A DNA stretch of 7,498 nucleotides, from positions 1-7,498 of the forward strand of contig JAAFHE010000169.1 of NCBI GenBank assembly GCA_013298265.1. Direction: 5' to 3'. The position numbers were made by a program, and so were the translations under genes. Positions within the stretch are counted from its first letter, which is position 1; each line of letters begins with the position of its first letter. Below the pieces are notes generated by a model. That model saw nothing but the letters and a program-made list of their open reading frames with translations, ran no database searches and was not told the DNA's origin. Origin of the DNA: Lysobacterales bacterium. GTDB lineage: Bacteria; Pseudomonadota; Gammaproteobacteria; Xanthomonadales; Rhodanobacteraceae. This document shows, piece by piece, positions 1-6,800 of this stretch.

Positions 1-221
1 GCCGGGCGGGAGCGCAGGGCAACGCAGGCCCAGGCCAATGCGCGGTCATGGCGGCGCGTGCGGGCCCGGCGGGCATTCCTGCATCCCGGCCCAACCGCCG
101 CAGGCCGCGCCTCGGCAGCGGGGGCTGCGGCAATACGGCGTGACAGGATTTTCCGCGGCACCGCGTACTATCCAACCACCCGGGCCGGTCTCAGGCCCAT
201 GGATCTCACGTGGGGTCGATC
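1..221. other. Upstream region without a defensible gene
   Basis: No gene is supported here. Two plus-strand frames and a short minus-strand frame are open, as expected at this GC content, but none encodes a recognisable protein. A possible -10 box for the protease gene is TACTAT at 166-171, which matches 4 of 6 positions of the sigma-70 consensus. The best -35 candidate, GTGACA at 140-145, sits 20 bp upstream of it, which is too far for a good promoter, so this is only a hint. A 7-bp inverted repeat (GCCGCAG at 97-103, CTGCGGC at 125-131) has a 21-nt loop and no T-run, so it is not convincing as a terminator. Confidence 0.4.
212..215 (+). promoter_or_regulatory. Weak ribosome binding site that favours the ATG at 222
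   Basis: GGGG lies 6 nt upstream of ATG 222 and gives a weak Shine-Dalgarno match. The in-frame GTG at 210 has nothing similar in front of it. The ATG also puts the basic residues MKIR directly before the hydrophobic stretch, as expected for a signal peptide. Confidence 0.4.
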
Positions 222-1967
222 ATGAAAATCCGGTCTTTGAGCCTAGTCCTGTCCCTGTTGCTGGCCGGCGGTGCGCAGGCAGCCGTCACCCTGGAAACCT
301 CGAGCGAAGCGCTGCGCGTTGATCCGGCCGCGGCACCGGCGCCGCAGCACTGGCGCAGCGGCGCCAAATCCGCCGCGGCGGCACCGCTGCTGCGGCTGCC
401 GGCGCTCGCCACCGAGCGCGTGGCCGCGGTCAAGCGACGCAACCAGATGGAAGGCCAGCGTCGCGTGCAGATCGGCATCAGCCGCGCCATCGCCAGCGAA
501 GCGGTAGACGATCTGCCGCAGGCGGCGCTGCATCAGGTCGACGGCGGAGCCGTGCTGCGCCTGGATGTCGCATCGACCGGCGCGGCATCACTGCGCAGCG
601 GTCTGCGCGCCGCAGCGTGGCCCGACGGCGTGGAACTGCGCGTCGCCGGCGCCGACGGGGTCATCTTTTCCGTGGACGCCGCCGCGGCGCGGGCGCAGGC
701 CGGTGCCGACGGCGTGTTCTGGACCGCAGTCACCGACGGTGAGCGGCAGCAGCTCGAACTGTTCATTCCCGCGGGCATCGATCCGGCCGGCGTCGCGCTG
801 CATGTCGATTCGCTGTCGCACCTGCTGGTCTCGCCGCAGCGCGAAGGCGTGAGCAAGGCGCTCGGCGATTCGGGGGCGTGCAATGTCGATGTGATCTGCC
901 GCACCGGTTCCCTCGGCTCCTCCTTCGTCAGTGCCAAGAACGCGGTCGCGCGTATGGTCTATCAGTCCGGCGGCGGCAGCTTTACCTGCACCGGCACGCT
1001 GCTCAACGACATCAACACCAGCAACCAGACGCCGTGGTTCTTCACCGCGCACCACTGCATCGGCAACCAGAGCGAAGCCTCATCGATGAGCACGTTCTGG
1101 AACTACGAGACACCGAGCTGCGGCGTCGACCAGAGCGGTCCGAACACCCAGCTGACCGGCGGCGGCCAGTTGCTCTATTCCGAAGGCAGCACCGACGGCG
1201 CGCTGCTGCGCCTCAACAGCACGCCGCCGGCGGGTGCCGTATTCGCCGGCTGGAACGCCAACGCGCTGACACCCTCGACCCTGGTCACGGCGATCCATCA
1301 TCCGTCCGGCGACATCAAGAAAGTCAGCCAGGGCAACCACAGCGGCACACGCGCCAACGTGACCTTCGACGGCCAGACCGTGGGCAGCACCTGGAAAGCC
1401 TCCTGGAGCGAGGGTACGACCGAAGGCGGCAGCAGCGGCTCGGGCCTGTTCACGATCGAAAGCGGCGGCAGCTACCAGCTACGCGGCGGCCTGTACGGCG
1501 GCGGCGGTGCCTGCAGCAATACCGGCCAGAGCGAAGCCGCGGGCAATGTGGATTTCTATTCGCGCCTGGACCTGATCTTTCCGGCCATCGAGCAGTACAT
1601 CGCCAATGCCGGCAGCGGAGTCGGCGCCACGCGCGACTACACCGGCCTGTGGGACGTGCGCAGCGAAGGTGGCCGCGGCATCAGCATGTTCAAGTTCGGC
1701 GACGTGCTGTTCGCGGTCTGGTTCGTCTACAACAGCCAGGGCCAGGCCTCGTGGTACCAGCTCGATCCGCAATGGACTGGCGCCGATGTCGCCAGCGGTC
1801 GCGTCGTGCGTTTCAGCGGATCGCCGTGGGGGCCGAGCTACAACCCCGACGCGCGCGTGCTGACCCAGGTCGGTACGTTCACGCTGACGTTCACGTCGGC
1901 CACGCAGGCGAACTTCAGCTACAACGTCGACGGCGTTAACCGCACGGTGCTGCTGCAGAAATACTGA
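222..1967 (+). CDS. Secreted S1-type serine endopeptidase, lysyl endopeptidase (Achromobacter protease I)-like, with C-terminal accessory domain
   Basis: A 581-residue exported protease that cleaves protein substrates outside the cell. Residues 1-20 are a Sec signal peptide (basic MKIR, hydrophobic core, AQA before Ala21). Residues 21 to about 214 form a propeptide. The catalytic domain spans about 213-465. It has TAHHC with the catalytic His278, Asp325 in TDGALLRL, and Ser405 in GGSSGSGLF. Its six cysteines (220, 226, 256, 279, 300, 431) have nearly the spacing of the three disulfides of Achromobacter protease I (6-216, 12-80, 36-58), and GDSGAC at 215-220 parallels that enzyme's mature start GVSGSC. 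Residues 472-581 form a beta-rich domain starting TGLWDV, probably a secretion, folding or binding module. Family membership and triad are strong. Lysine specificity is uncertain because the pocket Asp225 is apparently replaced by Glu438 in a shortened loop and His210 by Tyr425. The gene stands alone on the plus strand and converges on recD. Confidence 0.88.
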   Translation: MKIRSLSLVLSLLLAGGAQAAVTLETSSEALRVDPAAAPAPQHWRSGAKSAAAAPLLRLPALATERVAAVKRRNQMEGQRRVQIGISRAIASEAVDDLPQAALHQVDGGAVLRLDVASTGAASLRSGLRAAAWPDGVELRVAGADGVIFSVDAAAARAQAGADGVFWTAVTDGERQQLELFIPAGIDPAGVALHVDSLSHLLVSPQREGVSKALGDSGACNVDVICRTGSLGSSFVSAKNAVARMVYQSGGGSFTCTGTLLNDINTSNQTPWFFTAHHCIGNQSEASSMSTFWNYETPSCGVDQSGPNTQLTGGGQLLYSEGSTDGALLRLNSTPPAGAVFAGWNANALTPSTLVTAIHHPSGDIKKVSQGNHSGTRANVTFDGQTVGSTWKASWSEGTTEGGSSGSGLFTIESGGSYQLRGGLYGGGGACSNTGQSEAAGNVDFYSRLDLIFPAIEQYIANAGSGVGATRDYTGLWDVRSEGGRGISMFKFGDVLFAVWFVYNSQGQASWYQLDPQWTGADVASGRVVRFSGSPWGPSYNPDARVLTQVGTFTLTFTSATQANFSYNVDGVNRTVLLQKY

Positions 1968-1972
1968 TCGGC

Positions 1973-3877
1973 TCAACCAGCCGGCGGCGGCGTGGCTGCC
2001 GCCGGCTCCAGCTTCGCCGCGAGTCCACCGGCGCGCCGGATGGGTTGCGCGAGCGCGGCCGTGATGACCTCGGGCAACGCGCAGATCTCGACACGGTGTT
2101 TCGCCCGCGACAGGCCGGTATAGAGCAGTTGGCGCGACAGGATGCGCTGCGCCGGATCCGGCGGCAGCAGCACGGCGGCATGAGCGTATTCGGAGCCCTG
2201 GCTCTTGTGCACGGTGATCGCGAACGCACCTTCGTGCGCGGGAAGGCTGTCCGGCGACAGCGCGCGTGCACTGGCTTCGCCGTCCGCGGCGGACGCTTCG
2301 AACCAGACGCGCAGGCGGCCATTGGCGTCCGCCAGACACAGGCCGATATCGCCGTTGAACAGGCGCTGCCCATAGTCGTTGCGTGTGATCAGCACGGCAC
2401 GGCCGGCGTACCACACGGTTTCCGGCGCCAGGTTCCACTGCAGCTTGAGTTCGGCCTCGATCGCCGCGTTCAGCGCGAGCGCGCCGAAACTGTCTTCGCG
2501 CAACGCGCAGAGTAGCTGGCGCTGCGTCAGCGCCTGCAGCGCGCCGAGCGCCTGCCGTGCGGGATCGGCGGGCGGCGGATCGAACAGCGAGGCCTGATAG
2601 GGCAGCCCGGCTCCGCGGCCGGCGTCGGCCAGGGCGGGTTCGTTCGTGTCGGAAACCGGCGGATCGTGCCTGTCCGCCAGGGTCGGCCGCAGCGGCAGCG
2701 CGGCGAGCGCCATCGCCCACTGCCGCACGAACGCGCGCAGCGCCGCCGCGTCGGCGATGGGTCGCAGCACGGCGCGCGGCGCCGCGGCCGCGAGCGCCGC
2801 GTCCAGGGCCACGCCGTCGCCGACGCGCACCGCCTGGTTCAGCGCGACGAGTTCGCGCTGCGCGCGGAAGCTGTGTTCCAGGCGCACGAGTTCCGGCGCG
2901 CGCGCGCGCTCCAGCGCGGCGACGAGGTCCATGAGCACCGAGCCCGCGGCGACGGAGGTGAGCTGGTCCGCATCGCCGAGCAGGATCAGGGTCGCATCGT
3001 CGCGCACCGCGTCGAGCAGGCTGCGCAGCATGGCCAGATCCATCATCGAGGCTTCGTCGATCACCACGATGTCGGCCGCGACCGGCCGCGACCGGCCGCG
3101 CGTGAAGCGGTTGCGGCGCGGGTCGAAACCGAGCAGCCGGTGTAGGGTCAGTGCCTCGTGTTCCGGGATCTGCGCGAGCAGCGGCTGCCAGTCGGCCGGC
3201 AGCGCCGCCGCGCCGGACTGCAATGCCGCCTTGCCGCCGCGCAGGGACTGCAGCAGGCGCTGCGCCGCCTTGCCGGTCGGCGCGGCGAGCTGGATCAGCG
3301 GCGGCGATGGCGCACGCCGCTGCAGCATCAGCAGCAGGCGCAGCACGGTCGTGGTCTTGCCGGTGCCGGGCCCGCCGGTGAGCACGAACAGGCGCCGTCC
3401 GACCGCCGCGGCAACCGCGTCGCGCTGGCGCTGCGCCGCGGGCTCGTCGCGCGGGAACAGCACGGCGAGATCGGCAGCGACCGCCGCCGGGTCGGCGGCG
3501 GCGGCGGCGCCGCGGCGTTGTTCGACACGCGACGCGATCGCGACTTCGTGCGCGTGGTTGCGCCACAGCGCAAAGCGGGCCTGCGCGTCGATCACGAACG
3601 GAACCAGGGCCTGGCCATCGCCGACCAGCGGCTCGCGGCGCAGTGTGTCGATCTGCGCCGCGGACAGCGCAGGCATGCCATGCCGCCCGGCGTCTTCGCC
3701 GGCCAGCGGCAACGCTGCGTCGCCGAGACCGTCGGCAAGGCTGGCCCAGCCGGCCACGTCAGCGAGCAGTTCCGAACCACCGTGCACACGTACCCAATGG
3801 GACAATGCGCGATCGAGCGGGCGCCAGACTTCGGGCAGATCAGCCTCGCCATCGCGCAGGAAACGGTACAGGCTCAC
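1973..3877 (-). CDS. recD: RecBCD exonuclease V alpha subunit, 5'-3' helicase RecD
   Basis: RecD is the fast 5'-3' superfamily 1 helicase motor of RecBCD and takes the 5'-ended strand at a double-strand break. The protein has 634 residues; E. coli RecD has 608. Residues 1 to about 150 match the N-terminal region that contacts RecC. The helicase motifs are complete: Walker A GGPGTGKTTT at 168-177 (Lys174), Ia APTGKAAQRL near 199-208, Walker B VVIDEAS at 271-277, motif III LLGDADQL at 299-306, HSFR at 335-338, motif V ITVHKSQGSEY at 554-564, and VI YTGLSRAKHRVEI at 586-598. QLLCALRE at 454-461 matches E. coli RecD as I recall it. The extra length is mostly a proline-rich insertion at about 398-446. 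The start is GTG, overlapping the recB stop as GTGA, with a good GGAGG 6 nt upstream, so translation is probably coupled to recB. Confidence 0.96.
   Translation of the reverse strand: MSLYRFLRDGEADLPEVWRPLDRALSHWVRVHGGSELLADVAGWASLADGLGDAALPLAGEDAGRHGMPALSAAQIDTLRREPLVGDGQALVPFVIDAQARFALWRNHAHEVAIASRVEQRRGAAAAADPAAVAADLAVLFPRDEPAAQRQRDAVAAAVGRRLFVLTGGPGTGKTTTVLRLLLMLQRRAPSPPLIQLAAPTGKAAQRLLQSLRGGKAALQSGAAALPADWQPLLAQIPEHEALTLHRLLGFDPRRNRFTRGRSRPVAADIVVIDEASMMDLAMLRSLLDAVRDDATLILLGDADQLTSVAAGSVLMDLVAALERARAPELVRLEHSFRAQRELVALNQAVRVGDGVALDAALAAAAPRAVLRPIADAAALRAFVRQWAMALAALPLRPTLADRHDPPVSDTNEPALADAGRGAGLPYQASLFDPPPADPARQALGALQALTQRQLLCALREDSFGALALNAAIEAELKLQWNLAPETVWYAGRAVLITRNDYGQRLFNGDIGLCLADANGRLRVWFEASAADGEASARALSPDSLPAHEGAFAITVHKSQGSEYAHAAVLLPPDPAQRILSRQLLYTGLSRAKHRVEICALPEVITAALAQPIRRAGGLAAKLEPAAATPPPAG
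1979..2007 (+). terminator. GC-rich hairpin downstream of the protease gene, possible terminator
   Basis: AGCCGGCGGC at 1979-1988 pairs perfectly with GCCGCCGGCT at 1998-2007. The stem can grow to 12 bp with a G-C and a G-T pair, leaving a 5-nt loop. The hairpin begins 11 nt after the protease stop codon and lies wholly within the last codons of recD on the other strand. There is no T-run after it on either strand, so it is not a canonical intrinsic terminator. It could still stop or protect the protease mRNA 3' end. Coding constraint on the Pro/Ala-rich RecD tail may explain it instead. Confidence 0.35.
2537..2686 (-). other. Proline-rich insertion in RecD containing QASLF
   Basis: This encodes RecD residues about 398-447, between the HSFR motif and the conserved QLLCALRE segment. 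It is rich in Pro, Asp, Ala and Gly, has no recognisable fold and looks disordered. E. coli RecD, as I recall it, has a shorter helical segment here, so I estimate about 35 extra residues. Near its end, YQASLFDPP (QASLF at residues 428-432, bases 2596-2582) resembles the bacterial beta-clamp-binding pentapeptide QL(S/D)LF. The insertion is seen directly; a role for the motif is only inferred. Confidence 0.6.
3073..3102. repeat. Three-copy 10-bp tandem repeat inside recD
   Basis: The unit CGGCCGCGAC occurs twice exactly (3073-3082, 3083-3092) and a third time with a changed last dinucleotide (3093-3102, ending CG). It encodes RecD residues around 259-269, just before the Walker B motif. Because 10 is not a multiple of 3, gain or loss of one copy would shift the recD frame. 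Confidence 0.8.
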
Positions 3878-6800
3878 GAACGGCCTCCGAGCACCGCATC
3901 GACCGCGTCGAGCAGCGCCGCATCGAAGCGCCGGCGCCAGACGCCGAGCCCCGGCGCCAGGCCGCAGGCGCGCACGAACAGGTAGATCGACTCGCCGAGA
4001 TGACGCGCCCGGTCGTAGTCCGGCAGTCGCTGGCGCAGATAGCGCTCCAGCGCCACCGTATAGAGCAAGGCCTGAAAACCGTAGTGATGCTCGTCCATCG
4101 CCGTGGCCAGGCGCGCGGGCGCGTAGTCGGCCAGACCATCGCCGAGGTAATTGGTCTTGTAGTCGAGCACATGGAAGCGGCCCTCGTGCTCGAAGATCAG
4201 GTCGATCTTGCCGCTCATCAGGCCGACCAGCGTCGTGCCGGGCAGATTCGCCGGCAGCAGGCCGGCGCCGCCGTGGCGTGTGCAGGCATCGCGCAGCGCG
4301 TGCAGCGACACCGCGTCGAGCACGAACTGGAACGCCATCTCGGCGCGCTGGCGCACAGGTTCCAAGGTGAACAAAGTCTTGTCGCCGGCCAGCGGTACGT
4401 CGAGCGCGCGCTGGATCAGCGTCGCGAGCGCGGCGACCGCGGCGTCAAGGGCAGCGGCGCCGCCCGGCACCTTGACCGCGTTCTCGCGCAGGCTGGTAGC
4501 GATCAGTTCGTGCTGCGCATTGAGTGCGACGCCGGGTTCGCGGCGTTCGAACACCGCATGCACGGCATTGCCGAAGTCCGCGCCGCGCAGGTGAGCTAGC
4601 ACGCCGATGCGCGCATCCGCGTCCGCTACGGGCTCGGCCGGCAACAGCGGCGCCCGCGCGTCGTCGCGTGCCGCGTTTTCGTCGTCGGCCGCGGTTTCTT
4701 CCTGCGCACCGCGGCTACGGCCGGCGACCAGCGCGGTGAAGCTGTAGGTGTGCTCCAGCACCGGTCGTGGCGGTTCGTGCCGCGCCGCGAGCTGGCGCAG
4801 GTCCGGCGCCGCCGCCGCGTCGTAGTGCGCATCGGGCCACGCCCAGTCGTCGGCGTGCCAGGCGAGATGCGGCGCGGCCTGCGCCAGCGGCCGGTCGGGC
4901 GTTGCCGCCTGCAGCCGCGCGATCGTCGCATCGAGGGCCGAGCGTTCCGGATCGGGGGACGGAGCGGCGTTGACGCGCGCGTCGCGCGGGCGTTGCGGTG
5001 GCAGCGCGTAGACATGGCACGCGTGCTGCGCGCGCGTCAGCGCCACATAGAGCACGCGGAGTCGTTCCTCCTGGTCTTCTTCAAGCGCCTGCTGCAAGGC
5101 CAGTGCGCGCCCGCCCGCAAGTTCAGCCACCCGCAGGCCGGTGGCCGCGTCGTAGGACAGCGGCCAGGCCGGCTCGCGTCCGCTGTGATCCCACATCAGC
5201 GGCAGGATCACGAGCGGGAACTCCAGGCCCTTGCTCGCGTGCAGCGTGAGCAGGCGCACGCGGCGCGCATCGGATTCCAGGCGTAGCTGCAGTTCGTCGG
5301 CCGCGTCACCGCCGTCCGGCGATTCGCGCTGTTGTCCAAACCAGGCCAGTAGCTGTTCGGCGCCGGCAACGGTTTCGCTCTGCGCCTGCAGCAGTTCACC
5401 CAGATGACGCAGATCGGTCAGCGCGCGCTCACGCTCGGACAGACGCGGCAGTGCGGCGGCGAGACCAGCCGAGAGCTGCAGCACGACGTCGAGCACGCCG
5501 TGGCGCTGCCATTCGCGCCGCAGCGCCTCGAAACGCATGCGCTGCAACTGCCATGCCTCGACGTCGTCGCGCAGCGCTGCGAGGTCGGCATAGGTCTTGC
5601 CGCCGAAGCGCGTCGTCAGCGCCGCCCGCAGCGCCGCGCCGTCCTGGGCATGCTCCACCGCGTAAAGCACCAGTTGCAGCTCGCGCGCGAGATCGGTCTC
5701 GAACACGCTGCGCTTGCCGGCGCCGACGCAAGGCACCCCGCGTTGCTGCAACAGTTCGCGCAGGCGTTCGATCTGCTGGTTCTTCGGCACGAGCACGGCG
5801 ATGTCGCCGGGCTGGAGCGGCGCGTCACCGATGCGCGCGCCCGACTGCAGCAGGCCGGCAATCTGCCGCGCGCAGGCCTGCAAGGCCAGTTCGCGGCGCC
5901 GCTCGAGGCTCAGCGGATCGTCTGCGCAGTAATGCAGTTGCAGCGGTTGCGACAACGGCGTGCCGCCGGCATCGACGTACCGGTCGCGACGGCCGGCGGC
6001 GCGCACCGGCGCGCAGGCGATCGGATGCTGCGGCTGCATGCTCAGCGCGGGGCCGGCCAGCGCGTACCACTCGTTCAGCGCCGCGACGTAGGCGGCCGAC
6101 GAGCGCCAGTTGGTATCGAGCGTCAACACCTCGTCGGCGCTGGCTGCGGCGGTCAGGTAGGTGTGGATGTCGCCGCCGCGGAAGCGGTAGATGGCCTGCT
6201 TGGGATCGCCGATCATCACCAGCCGGCCACGGACGCTCCCCTGCGCATCGCGATAGATCGCATCGAGGATCGCGTACTGCTGCGCGTCGGTGTCCTGGAA
6301 TTCGTCGACGAGGGCGACCGGCCATTGCGCGCGCAGGCGCGAAGCCAGCGGCCCGGCCGGATCGCGCAGCGCCAGCGCCGCGCCTTCGATCAGCATGTTG
6401 AACGTCAGGCGTGCTTCGCGCAGCAGGTGATCGCGACGGCGCGTCAGCAGGCGCAGGCGATAGCGCTCCAGCGCATCGGCCTTGCTCGCCGCGCGCGCGC
6501 CGGCGCAATGGCGCAGGTCGTCCGCGAGCTGCGCCAGCGTCGCGACGAGCGCGACATCGTCCAGTTCCCCCTTCTTGAATTGCGATTCGGGCGCCGCCGC
6601 CAGATCGGCCATCGCCGCCAGGTCGAATCCGTCGATCGCGCCGGTATCGCCCGCCTCGACAAGTCCGCGTACGGCCTGCAGCAGTTTGGACGTTTGCTTG
6701 GGACCGGCATAGCGAAAGCGCTGCGGAGCGGCGGCCAAGCGGCGTGCGACATTGAGCGACCGCGACTGTGCGTTCTCAACAGTGCTTGCGGCTTCTCCGC

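Noticed and set aside
1..76. Possible start of a divergent minus-strand gene (ATG at 76 or 49)
   Set aside because: Only 16-25 codons are visible, there is no properly spaced Shine-Dalgarno sequence, and the product is not recognisable.
210..221. GTG at 210 as the protease start
   Set aside because: It would add MGSI before the signal peptide and lacks a Shine-Dalgarno sequence; ATG 222 gives a normal signal peptide.
1..225. Plus-strand frame open from the window edge, ending in a TGA that overlaps the protease ATG
   Set aside because: The overlap looks like translational coupling, but a second plus-strand frame is open over the same bases, the peptide is Arg/Ala-rich without motifs, and the real upstream sequence is out of view.
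878..1939. 353-codon plus-strand frame overlapping the protease
   Set aside because: It is an Arg/Gln-rich shadow in another frame of a gene with a complete catalytic triad and disulfide pattern.
1479..3566. 695-codon open frame on the minus strand spanning the protease 3' end and recD
   Set aside because: It is out of frame with recD, extremely Arg/Ala-rich with no motifs, and crosses two well-supported genes. It is a shadow frame produced by high GC.
2646..4370. 574-codon plus-strand open frame across the recD/recB junction
   Set aside because: Its composition is dominated by Ser, Arg and Ala, it has no motif, and it lies antisense to two intact conserved genes.
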